Shown: positions 50,878 through 59,448, counted from the first letter of the stretch. The stretch: 64,000 nucleotides of DNA from Sinobacterium caligoides (GCF_003752585.1 NZ_RKHR01000004.1:868001-932000), one strand, 5' to 3'. The notes: generated from the letters alone by a model not told the origin. Translations and numbers: made by a program.

Positions 50878-50971
50878 GCCGCAGCAAGTGCACGCAACAC
50901 AACGATAAGACAGCAGAAATTCTTCACTACGGCACTCCAGAAAATAGTAAGCTTTGCCTATACTGAACAAC

Positions 50972-51277
50972 ATGACGGATCTACACCTGCTGATCATCCT
51001 GGTCACGGCCCTCTCGGCAGCGGCCTTACTGTATCGCTATCGACACAACCGACGGTGCATGCAAATCGTGCGCGCCTATGCCTTCCTCGACCTCTGCCAC
51101 AATGGCCGCTCCCCCGAGGAGAGCCGGCTCACCGTCGCCAGTCTCGATCGGCGAACCTGCCTGGATCTTCTCGATCATGCCGAGTGTTACGCCAAGGCAC
51201 GCTTTGATGGCGACCTCGACGCCATGATCGCCTGCGCGCACCAACAGGGGCTCAACGATCAACACGCACGCCACTGA
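50972..51277 (+). CDS. hypothetical protein with one N-terminal membrane segment
   Basis: A 101-residue protein from ATG 50972. One hydrophobic stretch (residues 4-22) is followed by Tyr-Arg-Tyr-Arg-His-Asn-Arg-Arg, positively charged and hence probably cytoplasmic. A helical domain of about 70 residues with several Cys and His follows. I do not recognise it. It lies 94 bases after the TetR gene on the same strand. Confidence 0.55.
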   Translation: MTDLHLLIILVTALSAAALLYRYRHNRRCMQIVRAYAFLDLCHNGRSPEESRLTVASLDRRTCLDLLDHAECYAKARFDGDLDAMIACAHQQGLNDQHARH

Positions 51278-51599
51278 CCGCTGCAAGGTCTGCAGCATAA
51301 CCCTTGCTAGCCATGCGCTAACGGCAGCTTGATGATATTTTTCACGCGGTTCGACGAATCAAACCAACACCTTCTTTGCTGGCAAGAGCGCAGCGTCTAG
51401 CCCCCCCTCGAGCAACACCGTGACAATCGCGCGCTATCTTGACGCACAACAACATTCCTATCGATACGAGGTGAGAATATGTTCGCCCTTGCAGGTATTG
51501 GAGTGCTGTCTGCTCCGCCCCGCATCGACGCAACTTTTCCACCCCTTCTATACTAAATAGATCTGCTTCTGCGGTGTCACACAGATAGGGCTTTACTGA
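51278..51599. other. intergenic, no supportable gene
   Basis: About 320 bases between the hypothetical protein and the MFS fusion. A minus-strand frame crosses it but lacks a ribosome binding site and looks random in composition. A 6-bp hairpin, gctgca/tgcagc, lies at 51280-51296 after the hypothetical gene. Confidence 0.5.
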
Positions 51600-54185
51600 G
51601 TGCAAAAGAATCTTCTCGCGGCGAGCTCATTACTCTCCAGCGCCTTCATCTTCATGCTGGGCAACGGCCTGATCAACATCCTGCTGCCGGTGCGCCTGCG
51701 CATTGAGTTGCTCGATACCACCACCATCGGTACGGTGCTCGCGCTCTACTCCGTGGGCCTGCTGCTGGGTGGTCTGTACAGTAAATTCCTCATTCGTCGT
51801 GTCGGTCATATACGCATGTTTGCCGCCTGCGGTGCCCTCGCCGCCGTCGGTATCCTCGCCTGTAGTTTGCTCGCCAACGCCTGGCTGTGGGCGGCTATGC
51901 GCATCCTTGGCGGTTTCTGTAACGCCAGCGTCTTCACCGCCATCGAGAGCTGGCTCAGCGGCGGCTCGACACCGGAAAATCGCGGTAAAATTCTCGCTAT
52001 GTATCAGGTAGTGATGCAGAGCGCCGGCTTCTGTGGCCAGTTCATGATCAACATCAGCGACCCCGCCGGCGACACCCTGTTCGTCCTCAGCGGCATGCTG
52101 CTCTGCCTCTCCATCGTGCCCATCGTCATGAGCCGACAACCCGGCCCCAAGGTCGCCGACATCAAGCCGATGTCCTTCGTCACCATGGCCAAGCTCAGCC
52201 CCCTTGGCTTCACCGGCTGCTTCTTCTCCGGCATGATGTATTTCGCCATGTTCAACATGCTGCCGCTATTTGCCAGTAACTACCAGGCCTCCAGCCTACA
52301 GCTCTCTATCATCATGGCTGGCAGTGTCTTGGGCTCATTCATACTGCAAATTCCCGTCGGCTACCTCGCCGACCGTTTCGATCGTCGCGGCGTCATGGTG
52401 TCGCTGCTGGCGCTCGCCACACTGCTCGCCCTCTCAGTGCCGAGCCTAATTCACCTGCAACTGTTCTGGCTGCCGGTCGTCATCAACGGTGTCATCTGCG
52501 GCATCATCACCTGCTGCTACCCGCTGTCGATTGCCGAGGCCTACGACAAGCTGCGCCAAGAACAGATCACCGCCGCCATGGGCACGCTGCTCGTCGCCTA
52601 TGCCACCGGCGGTATCATCGGCCCTATTCTCATGGCCAAATTCATGGCGCACTGGAGCGACGATGCGCTGTACTACAGCATCGCCTGCATCCAGGTGCTA
52701 TTTGCCGCCGTCGTGCTGTTGCGCATGCGCATGCGCAAGGCGCTGCCTATCGATCAACAGGAGAGCTTCGTCTATCAGAGTGCGGCGATGCCCAGCGCCA
52801 CCAGCCTCGACCCTCGAACCAAGTTTCGCGAGGCCAAGTTCCCCCTCTCCAAAGAGGCCCGCGCCGCCATCTCCGTCGCCGAGAGCGACCCCTCGGCGGC
52901 GGTTCGCATGGCCTGCGCACTGGCCAAGAAAAAGCCCAAGTACAGCTATGAGATCGCCGGCGCCCTCGCTACCGTCGAGCAGGTCGATGTGCTGCGCCTC
53001 GCCTACGCCCTCTCCGAGGCCGTGCCGTGGAACCGACGCCGCATCTTCCAGGCCGTGCTCGAGGCGCGCGAAGGGCAGGCCCAAGAAATTATTAGTTTCT
53101 TTGCCGAGCACTACATCGAAGACCTCGCCGATTTTGCCTACACCATCAGCGTCAAGATGCCGCAGCTGCGCCTGATCATGGCCAAGATTGCCTTCGAGAC
53201 GCTCCCCGAGTCGACCGATGAGATCGCCGAGTTCTACGCCCAAGAATTCTCCGACGACCTCGACAGCGCCCGCCCTGCCGATGCCGCCAGCGGTGAAAAC
53301 GAACAAAATGCCGCCGACCTGGTCAACCAGGTCACTCCCGACAAGGCGATGGATGTGGCGGTGAAAGTCGTCGAGAGCATGCCCGAATCGGCAGCGAACA
53401 TCGCCAAGGAAATGTCCAGCACACTGGCCGACAACTATATTAACAACGACGACAACCATACTGACACCGACGACGCCGGCAACGAGCAAGAGTACAAGCC
53501 CGCCACCGGCGATGAACGCCCCCACTCTGGCACCGACGAACACATCGCCCCCCACAGCGGTGACGAAACCGACGACCACATCAGCGTCGACAGCGCGGCG
53601 GATAGGCAACAACAGCGTGACGACTACACCGAGGCCCTCGGCGAAGCGATCTCCGAACGCGTCTCCGAGAGTGCCGTCGATATCGTTCAACGCCTGTCCG
53701 AGGCGGCACCAGAAAGCTCCATCGACATCGCGGTCGCCGTCGTCGCCAACGTGCCTGAGAGTTCGACGCAAGTCGCCGAAGCGATGCTCGTCGACGCCGC
53801 CGACCAACTCCTCAATGCCGACATCGAGGAGCAGGCCGAGCCGGAAGCTCACTCGAACCCGGCGCCAAATGAAGCTGCTGAAGATAATACAAGCGATGAC
53901 GACAATGAGGACGAGGAAACGCCCTCACCCGCCACACCCCACGATGGCGCTCTGGAACTATTGACGCGGCTGAAGCTAGCGGCCCCCGAGCAGGCCGAAG
54001 AGATGAGCCATGCCGTGCTTAAGATGATCAGCGACATCAACCCTGCCCTGGCAGAGACGATCGTTCAGCAACTTAGCGATCAGTCAATGGTGGTTCCCGA
54101 GAGCGCCGTGCCAACAATGGAAAAAACCACCGAGCAACCTCCTGAGAAGTCGCCGCCAGACAATCATAAACCCGGCACGGAATAA
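51600..54185 (+). CDS. MFS transporter fused to a long acidic C-terminal repeat domain
   Basis: An 861-residue protein from a GTG start; the next Met is inside the first membrane segment. Residues 1-378 are a complete 12-segment major facilitator (Gly-Gly-Leu-Tyr-Ser-Lys-Phe-Leu-Ile-Arg-Arg-Val-Gly after segment 2, Gly-Tyr-Leu-Ala-Asp-Arg-Phe-Asp-Arg-Arg-Gly between 8 and 9), most like the YcaD group. Residues 379-861 are unusual: a helical region (about 410-540) with several paired helices, then very acidic linkers alternating with imperfect repeats of the form Pro-Glu-Ser-(Ala/Ser)-x2-(Ile/Val)-Ala, and a Pro/Glu-rich end. Usual family length is about 400. The tail should lie in the cytoplasm and may bind a partner or sense transport. 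I know of no described counterpart. Confidence 0.85.
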   Translation: MQKNLLAASSLLSSAFIFMLGNGLINILLPVRLRIELLDTTTIGTVLALYSVGLLLGGLYSKFLIRRVGHIRMFAACGALAAVGILACSLLANAWLWAAMRILGGFCNASVFTAIESWLSGGSTPENRGKILAMYQVVMQSAGFCGQFMINISDPAGDTLFVLSGMLLCLSIVPIVMSRQPGPKVADIKPMSFVTMAKLSPLGFTGCFFSGMMYFAMFNMLPLFASNYQASSLQLSIIMAGSVLGSFILQIPVGYLADRFDRRGVMVSLLALATLLALSVPSLIHLQLFWLPVVINGVICGIITCCYPLSIAEAYDKLRQEQITAAMGTLLVAYATGGIIGPILMAKFMAHWSDDALYYSIACIQVLFAAVVLLRMRMRKALPIDQQESFVYQSAAMPSATSLDPRTKFREAKFPLSKEARAAISVAESDPSAAVRMACALAKKKPKYSYEIAGALATVEQVDVLRLAYALSEAVPWNRRRIFQAVLEAREGQAQEIISFFAEHYIEDLADFAYTISVKMPQLRLIMAKIAFETLPESTDEIAEFYAQEFSDDLDSARPADAASGENEQNAADLVNQVTPDKAMDVAVKVVESMPESAANIAKEMSSTLADNYINNDDNHTDTDDAGNEQEYKPATGDERPHSGTDEHIAPHSGDETDDHISVDSAADRQQQRDDYTEALGEAISERVSESAVDIVQRLSEAAPESSIDIAVAVVANVPESSTQVAEAMLVDAADQLLNADIEEQAEPEAHSNPAPNEAAEDNTSDDDNEDEETPSPATPHDGALELLTRLKLAAPEQAEEMSHAVLKMISDINPALAETIVQQLSDQSMVVPESAVPTMEKTTEQPPEKSPPDNHKPGTE

Positions 54186-54592
54186 TTTGCCGGCAACATA
54201 CCAAGTAAGGTCGCGCCAAGCTGACGAAATATATAGATCGCTCAGCACAGCTCATACGCCGACAAAACTGCGCCACTAGCAATAAATGTTAGCACTAACA
54301 CTTCTTAACCAAGGACGGTTAATTTCACACGCACTTTGCCCGAGCAGCAACAAAAAACTATCAACAAAAAAACAAACCATAAACATTTATTAATATATTC
54401 GTAACCATTACAAAATCTTTATGTTAGTGTAATAGGCAGTCATCAGCAAAAGCCAATCCATCAACTTAGCTAAATGACCAAAAATAAAACTGTGACTTAA
54501 TATCTAGCAACCACTTATAAAAACAACCCCCCTATAAAAACACATAAAAATATGCGCGCAGTAGCAGCTTGCTTATTTATCGAGGTAGTAGA
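54186..54592. other. AT-rich region before the surface-protein island
   Basis: About 400 AT-rich bases hold the promoter of the barrel gene at 54593, whose ribosome binding site is GAGGT. A 6-bp hairpin, ttaacc/ggttaa, lies at 54305-54322. Composition changes sharply from the GC-rich MFS gene. Confidence 0.5.
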
Positions 54593-55315
54593 ATGAGCGT
54601 TTTAAAAACAGCATTAATCGTTAGCGGCACAACATTACTCTTCGCCGCAGGCACCAACGCAGCCGAGAACAAAAGCGGGTACTATGCAGGCTTCGGGCTC
54701 TCCTCTTTCGACATGAAACAGGATATTTTGCCTAGCTGGTGGGAAGGCGCGCTCGATCAGGACCTTAAAGATCAATATACAGTAAACAACTTCAATACCA
54801 CGTCAGATGGTCGAGGCTTTGTATTCAATGGCGGCTACCGCTTCAACAACTATATCGCCTTCAACCTCGACGTGGCCCACAAACGCATGGACAGCACTGC
54901 CGACCTTTATAGGCCAGAGACCAATGAGCATTACAGAGGCTCTTTTGATGTCGATACCATCTACATAACACCAGGTGTACACCTGCTATACCCCGTTAGC
55001 CAGAACATTGATGTTTACGCCAAGCTAGGTGTTTCGATCATTTTGTCAGAGTGGGACGCAGATTCAAACATAAGCGGTCCCAACTACGACTACACGGAAA
55101 TAATAACGGAAACAGAGCATGAGGGCGGCAGCGACTGGCAGATTGCTCCAACGTTCGGCATCGGTGCCGAGTGGAAATTTGGCCAAAACTGGGCGGCGCA
55201 TGCCGAGTACAGCTACACAGAATCAACCGTAGAACTCTTTGAAGAAGATGACGGGACCAGTAAAGTTGATTTTGAAGACAACACCTTTGTCATCGGCTTA
55301 CGCTACCACTTTTAA
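54593..55315 (+). CDS. outer membrane beta-barrel protein
   Basis: A 240-residue protein from ATG 54593, which has GAGGT before it; the frame opens eight codons earlier. A signal peptide ends around Thr-Asn-Ala before Ala-Glu-Asn-Lys-Ser-Gly-Tyr-Tyr. The mature part shows Asn-Gly-Gly-Tyr-Arg-Phe-Asn-Asn-Tyr-Ile-Ala-Phe-Asn-Leu-Asp, Tyr-Ala-Lys-Leu-Gly-Val-Ser and Gly-Ala-Glu-Trp-Lys-Phe-Gly-Gln-Asn-Trp-Ala, and ends Arg-Tyr-His-Phe. These features are shared with the array that follows, so it is a more distant member of the same family of eight-stranded barrels. Confidence 0.87.
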   Translation: MSVLKTALIVSGTTLLFAAGTNAAENKSGYYAGFGLSSFDMKQDILPSWWEGALDQDLKDQYTVNNFNTTSDGRGFVFNGGYRFNNYIAFNLDVAHKRMDSTADLYRPETNEHYRGSFDVDTIYITPGVHLLYPVSQNIDVYAKLGVSIILSEWDADSNISGPNYDYTEIITETEHEGGSDWQIAPTFGIGAEWKFGQNWAAHAEYSYTESTVELFEEDDGTSKVDFEDNTFVIGLRYHF

Positions 55316-55711
55316 CCACTCGTTTAATGTCAGAGATAAGGGGGCAAGCCTCTTTATAAGCAAACTATAGTGGTTTTTGCCATGGTTGGATCCTCCAGCC
55401 ATGGCTCGATAATACAGCGCGGCCATCTCAGCTGCCGGCGCGAACAAACCACCTACTCACCTCACTCGACCTCTCCTCCGCTCGCCCAGAGCAACAACAA
55501 AAACTGTTCTCGCCTAAAAAGCTCCAATCAACGTCCTCCACCCTCCGCCGCGCCCCTCCGCCACGAAAGAGGCTAACGATAACCTCAAGATAATTAACGG
55601 AGCGGCGCGCTAGCGCCTCCCTCAAATCAAGGTACTGCTTTCATTTGACTGATAATCATCAGCATTCGAGCAAAGAACATATAACAAATAGCAATACATT
55701 AAACCAATTAA
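55316..55711. other. intergenic, no supportable gene
   Basis: About 400 bases lie between the first barrel gene and the array. Short frames exist on both strands, but none has a ribosome binding site or recognisable content. The word ccatggttgg...ccatgg at 55380-55404 forms a small inverted repeat. Confidence 0.45.
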
Positions 55712-55740
55712 ACTTTATTTATTGTTATGTATTTGGATCG

Positions 55741-55746
55741 TAGAAT
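55741..55746 (+). promoter_or_regulatory. possible -10 element of array unit 1
   Basis: TAGAAT in a conserved block, repeated at 56737, 57697 and 58642 in the other units, is the best -10 candidate. A convincing -35 is not visible. If correct, the octamer repeat about 50 bases further on lies in the 5' untranslated region. Confidence 0.35.
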
Positions 55747-55796
55747 GATTACATCAAGTCAAGCACTGGCCTGACGCGACAAAAACTACAAACAAA

Positions 55797-55860
55797 GAAA
55801 TAAAGAAATAAAGAAATAAAGAAATAAAGAAATAAAGAAATAAAGAAATAAAGAAATAAA
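55797..55860 (+). repeat. octanucleotide repeat, 8 units, array unit 1
   Basis: Eight perfect copies of gaaataaa lie 89 bases before the barrel gene at 55950. This is the longest of the four related tracts and therefore the most prone to slippage. Confidence 0.96.
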
Positions 55861-55927
55861 GGCTGCAGTCACTGTTCTCAGACACTCCAGCACGACGACA
55901 AAAGATACCGTTAGACCAACTTAAACC

Positions 55928-55947
55928 ATATATTTTAGGGAATATAT
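55928..55947 (+). promoter_or_regulatory. AU-only hairpin holding the Shine-Dalgarno, unit 1
   Basis: Seven-base arms atatatt/aatatat close the loop ttaggg, which contains the ribosome binding site; the ATG follows two bases later. Only A-U pairs are used, so the structure would be weak and temperature-sensitive. The same element precedes all four array genes (56892, 57836, 58797). Confidence 0.6.
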
Positions 55948-55949
55948 TT

Positions 55950-56579
55950 ATGAGCATTTTAAAATCAACGTTAATCGCTAGCGCCTCTCTACTCATCGCC
56001 ATCAGCCATGCCAACGCGGCTGAAAACCCAGATACCGGCTGGTACGTCGGCGCCGGTGTTGTCAGCAGCCAAATAAAAATCAAGGATAGCGACTTCGACG
56101 AGTCGTATACCGGCGCCGCATTGACCGCCGGCTATCAATTCAACGAGCATCTCTCCCTTGAACTCGGCTTGTCCACCCTACATATCGATGAGACAACCGG
56201 GGACGATGAGTACAAGATGGAAACGACAGTAAGCCCAATCTTTCTGACACCGGCTGTAAAATGGTCCTTCGCCGCCAGCGAAAGCATCGATCTATATACC
56301 AAGCTCGGTGTATCCATTGCATTTACGGATACCACTGTTGTCACCACCCCGAATCACGAGAACTCAAGTGTGTACGAGGCTCGCTCAGAGTGGGACATCA
56401 ACCCAACATTCAGCGTTGGCGCCGAGTGGGAACTCGATCACAACTGGGCCGTTAATGCCGAGTACACCTACAGCCCCACCGCGCTAAATGTAGAGTCTGA
56501 GATTGACGGCACCAAATACAACGACGACCTCGACCTAGAAGTACAGAGCTTTATGCTGGGCGTAAACTACCGCTTCTAG
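55950..56579 (+). CDS. outer membrane beta-barrel protein, array copy 1 (type A)
   Basis: A 209-residue barrel. The signal peptide (Ser-His-Ala-Asn-Ala before Ala-Glu-Asn-Pro) is shared with the other three copies. The central part, from Val-Ser-Ser-Gln-Ile-Lys-Ile-Lys to Thr-Pro-Asn-His-Glu-Asn-Ser-Ser, is type A. The C-terminal third, with Val-Gly-Ala-Glu-Trp-Glu-Leu and Asn-Trp-Ala-Val-Asn-Ala-Glu-Tyr-Thr-Tyr, is again common, ending Asn-Tyr-Arg-Phe. It differs from copy 4 by only about six or seven residues. It lies behind the eight-unit octamer tract and an AU hairpin at the ribosome binding site. Likely a small surface barrel with variable loops; function unknown. Confidence 0.9.
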   Translation: MSILKSTLIASASLLIAISHANAAENPDTGWYVGAGVVSSQIKIKDSDFDESYTGAALTAGYQFNEHLSLELGLSTLHIDETTGDDEYKMETTVSPIFLTPAVKWSFAASESIDLYTKLGVSIAFTDTTVVTTPNHENSSVYEARSEWDINPTFSVGAEWELDHNWAVNAEYTYSPTALNVESEIDGTKYNDDLDLEVQSFMLGVNYRF

Positions 56580-56784
56580 CCATCGCTAAGGCGTAACAGC
56601 GAGCGCAGGTAATAATTGCCGACACTTGTGGCTGGCCCCCCAGCCATCGACAAAAGGCCTGCACTCGCCGCAACACATCACAAAACCATATGTCTCGAAG
56701 TAATTTCACTTTATTTATTGTTATGTGTTGAGATCGTAGAATGATTACATCAAGTCAAGCACTGGCCTGACGCGACACAAACTA

Positions 56785-56824
56785 GAAATAAACAAATAAA
56801 CAAATAAACAAATAAACAAATAAA
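56785..56824 (+). repeat. octanucleotide repeat, 5 units, array unit 2
   Basis: One gaaataaa and four caaataaa units lie 89 bases before the gene at 56914. Unit sequence differs from tract 1 mainly at the first base. Confidence 0.95.
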
Positions 56825-56913
56825 GGCTGCAGTCACTGTTCTCAGACACTCCAGCACGACGACAAAAGATACCGTTAGACCAACTTAAACCATATATTTT
56901 AGGGAATATATTT

Positions 56914-57540
56914 ATGAGCATTTTAAAATCAACGTTAATCGCTAGCGCCTCTCTACTCATCGCCATCAGCCATGCCAACGCGGCTGAAAACCCAGATACC
57001 GGCTGGTACGTCGGCGCCGGTGTTGCCGTCAATCAGCTTAAAGATGACGACGGCAGTAAAGAAACCTATAACGGCCCCTCATTCAATGCCGGCTATCAAC
57101 TGAACCAACATCTAGCCCTTGAGCTAGGCATATCTGGCTTTGACAGCAAGCAAAGCTCCGAAGATGTCGACGGGAGCTACAAGGCTGAAACAGACGTCAT
57201 ATTCCTAACGCCTGCGGTGAAATGGTCTTATGCCGCCAGCGAGAGAATCAACCTGTATAGCAAAGTCGGTGCATCTATTGCTTTTGTAGACTATCAAAAC
57301 ACCAATGTGGATGACGGAGAGACATGGAGCAACAAGGCGAGCTCTGAATGGGACGTCAGCCCAATGATTAGCGTGGGCGCGGAGTGGGAGCTTGATAGCA
57401 ACTGGGCCGTTAATGCCGAGTACACCTACCGCCCCACCGCTATCGATGTCGACATGGAGCTTGATGACGGGTCTACATTCAGCCACGACCTCGACCTAGA
57501 AGTGCAGAGCTTTACGCTGGGCGTAAACTACCGCTTCTAG
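56914..57540 (+). CDS. outer membrane beta-barrel protein, array copy 2 (type B)
   Basis: A 208-residue barrel with the same signal peptide as copy 1 but a type B centre (Val-Asn-Gln-Leu-Lys-Asp-Asp-Asp-Gly-Ser-Lys-Glu, then Gly-Ile-Ser-Gly-Phe-Asp-Ser-Lys-Gln-Ser-Ser-Glu). It returns to the common C-terminus, ending Asn-Tyr-Arg-Phe. It differs from copy 3 by about five residues. The sharp switch between shared and distinct parts within one gene points to recombination. Preceded by the five-unit octamer tract and AU hairpin. Confidence 0.9.
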   Translation: MSILKSTLIASASLLIAISHANAAENPDTGWYVGAGVAVNQLKDDDGSKETYNGPSFNAGYQLNQHLALELGISGFDSKQSSEDVDGSYKAETDVIFLTPAVKWSYAASERINLYSKVGASIAFVDYQNTNVDDGETWSNKASSEWDVSPMISVGAEWELDSNWAVNAEYTYRPTAIDVDMELDDGSTFSHDLDLEVQSFTLGVNYRF

Positions 57541-57744
57541 TCATCGCTAAGGCGTAACAGCGAGCGCAGGTAATAATTGCCGACACTTATGGCTGGCCCC
57601 CAGCCATCGACAAAAGGCCTGCACTCGCCGCAACACATCACAAAACCATATGTCTTGAAGCAATTTCACTTTATTTATTGTTATGTGTTTAGGTCGTAGA
57701 ATGATTACATCAAGTCAAGCACTGGCCTGACGCGACAAAAATTA

Positions 57745-57768
57745 CAAATAAACAAATAAAAAAATAAA
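57745..57768 (+). repeat. octanucleotide repeat, 3 units, array unit 3
   Basis: Two caaataaa units and one aaaataaa lie 89 bases before the gene at 57858. This shortest tract makes the whole intergenic region 16 bases shorter than its neighbours. Confidence 0.93.
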
Positions 57769-57857
57769 GGCTGGAGTCACTGTTCTCAGCGACTCCAGCA
57801 CGACGACAAAAGATATCGTTAGACCAACTTAAACCATATATTTTAGGGAATATATTT

Positions 57858-58484
57858 ATGAGCATTTTAAAATCAACGTTAATCGCTAGCGCCTCTCTAC
57901 TCATCGCCATCAGCCATGCCAACGCGGCTGAAAACCCAGATACCGGCTGGTACGTCGGCGCCGGCATTGCCGTCAATCAGCTTAAAGGTGACGACGGCAG
58001 TAAAGAAACCTATAACGGCCCCTCATTCAATGCCGGCTATCAACTGAACCAACATCTAGCCCTTGAACTAGGCATATCTGGCTTTGACAGCAAGCAAAGC
58101 TCCGAAGATGTCGACGGGAGCTACAAGGCTGAAACAGACGTCATATTCCTAACGCCTGCGGTGAAATGGTCTTATGCCGCCAGCGAGAGAATCAACCTGT
58201 ATAGCAAAGTCGGTGCATCTATTGCTTTTGTAGACCATCAAAGCACCAATGTGGATGACGGAGAGACATGGAGCAACAAGGCGAGCTCTGAATGGGACGT
58301 CAGCCCAATGATTAGCGTGGGCGCGGAGTGGGAGCTTGATAGCAACTGGGCCGTTAATGCCGAGTACACCTACCGCCCCACCGCTATCGATGTCGACATA
58401 GAGCTTGATGACGGGTCTACATTCAGCCACGACTTAGACCTAGAAGTGCAGAGCTTTACGCTGGGCGTAAACTACCGCTTCTAG
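57858..58484 (+). CDS. outer membrane beta-barrel protein, array copy 3 (type B)
   Basis: A 208-residue barrel nearly identical to copy 2. The replacements I see are Val/Ile and Asp/Gly near residues 37-44, Tyr/His and Asn/Ser in the loop before Thr-Asn-Val-Asp-Asp, and Met/Ile near the C-terminal third. Signal peptide, Shine-Dalgarno hairpin and C-terminal Tyr-Arg-Phe are the same. The near identity of adjacent copies marks a recent duplication or ongoing gene conversion. Confidence 0.9.
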   Translation: MSILKSTLIASASLLIAISHANAAENPDTGWYVGAGIAVNQLKGDDGSKETYNGPSFNAGYQLNQHLALELGISGFDSKQSSEDVDGSYKAETDVIFLTPAVKWSYAASERINLYSKVGASIAFVDHQSTNVDDGETWSNKASSEWDVSPMISVGAEWELDSNWAVNAEYTYRPTAIDVDIELDDGSTFSHDLDLEVQSFTLGVNYRF

Positions 58485-58689
58485 TCATCGCTAAGGCGTA
58501 ACAGCGAGCGCAGGTAATAATTACCGACACTTGTGGCTGGCCCCCCAGCCATCGACAAAAGGCCTGCACTCGCCGCAACACATCACAAAACGATATATCT
58601 CGAAGCAATTTCACTTTATTTATTGTTATGTGTTTAGGTCGTAGAATGATTACATCAAGTCAAGCACTGGCCTGACGCGACAAAAATTA

Positions 58690-58729
58690 CAAATAAACAA
58701 ATAAACAAATAAACAAATAAACAAATAAA
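58690..58729 (+). repeat. octanucleotide repeat, 5 units, array unit 4
   Basis: Five perfect caaataaa copies lie 89 bases before the gene at 58819, the same spacing as in the other three units. Confidence 0.95.
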
Positions 58730-58818
58730 GGCTGTAGTCACTGTTCTCAGCGACTCCAGCACGACGACAAAAGATACCGTTAGACCAACTTAAACCATAT
58801 ATTTTAGGGAATATATTT

Positions 58819-59448
58819 ATGAGCATTTTAAAATCAACGTTAATCGCTAGCGCCTCTCTACTCATCGCCACCAGCCATGCCAACGCGGCTGAAAACCCAG
58901 ATACCGGCTGGTACGTCGGCGCCGGTGTTGTCAGCAGCCAAATAAAAATCAAGGATAGCGACTTCGACGAGTCGTATACCGGCGCCGCATTGACCGCCGG
59001 CTATCAATTCAACGAGCATCTCTCCCTTGAACTCGGCTTATCCAACCTACATATCGATGAGACAACCGGGGACGATGAGTACAAGATGGAAACGACAGTA
59101 AGCCCAATCTTTCTGACACCGGCTGTAAAATGGTCCTTCGCCGCCAGCGAAAGCATCGATCTATATACCAAGCTCGGTGTATCCATTGCATTTACGGATA
59201 CCACTGTTGTCACCACCCCGACTCACGAGAACTCAAGTGTGTACGAGGCTCGCTCAGAGTGGGACATCAACCCAACATTCAGCGTTGGCGCCGAGTGGGA
59301 ACTCGATCACAACTGGGCCGTTAATGCCGAGTACACTTACAGCCCCACCGCGCTAAATGTAGAGTCTGAGATTGACGGCACCAAATACAACGACGACCTC
59401 GACCTAGAAGTACAGAGCTTCATGATCGGCTTAAGCTACCGCTTCTAG
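58819..59448 (+). CDS. outer membrane beta-barrel protein, array copy 4 (type A)
   Basis: A 209-residue barrel with the type A centre, nearly identical to copy 1 although two type B genes lie between them. Differences include Ile/Thr in the signal peptide, Thr/Asn before Leu-His-Ile-Asp, Asn/Thr before His-Glu-Asn, and the last strand, which ends Ile-Gly-Leu-Ser-Tyr-Arg-Phe. Downstream sequence no longer matches the other units, so this is the end of the array. Confidence 0.9.
   Translation: MSILKSTLIASASLLIATSHANAAENPDTGWYVGAGVVSSQIKIKDSDFDESYTGAALTAGYQFNEHLSLELGLSNLHIDETTGDDEYKMETTVSPIFLTPAVKWSFAASESIDLYTKLGVSIAFTDTTVVTTPTHENSSVYEARSEWDINPTFSVGAEWELDHNWAVNAEYTYSPTALNVESEIDGTKYNDDLDLEVQSFMIGLSYRF

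Larger units (their letters stand above)
55712..59448. repeat. tandem array of four barrel-gene units (A-B-B-A)
   Basis: Four units of 944-964 bp, each made of a leader, an octamer repeat, an AU hairpin, a barrel gene and a 3' region, stand head to tail. Gene starts are 55950, 56914, 57858 and 58819. Outer units 1 and 4 share one central coding sequence and inner units 2 and 3 another, while leaders, signal peptides and C-termini are shared by all. The gaps between genes are 334, 317 and 334 bases. The 17-base difference equals two octamer units plus one C in a C run. Confidence 0.93.

Noticed and set aside
51342-51605. 87-residue minus-strand frame in the gap before the MFS fusion
   Set aside because: No ribosome binding site, random-looking composition, and it runs into the start of the MFS gene.
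52698-53852. 384-residue minus-strand frame opposite the MFS tail
   Set aside because: Shadow caused by the GC-rich, repeat-bearing coding strand; the sense frame continues from a clear transporter and has the better codon pattern.
55754-56083. Minus-strand frame with repeated Phe-Ile-Ser-Leu-Phe segments, and its counterparts at 56745, 57710 and 58650
   Set aside because: They are translations of the octamer tracts and barrel signal-peptide regions on the wrong strand; the apparent membrane protein is produced by the repeat.
55712-59448. Possible CRISPR array because of regular spacing of repeats
   Set aside because: The units are ~950 bp and contain complete barrel genes; there are no short spacers and no cas genes.
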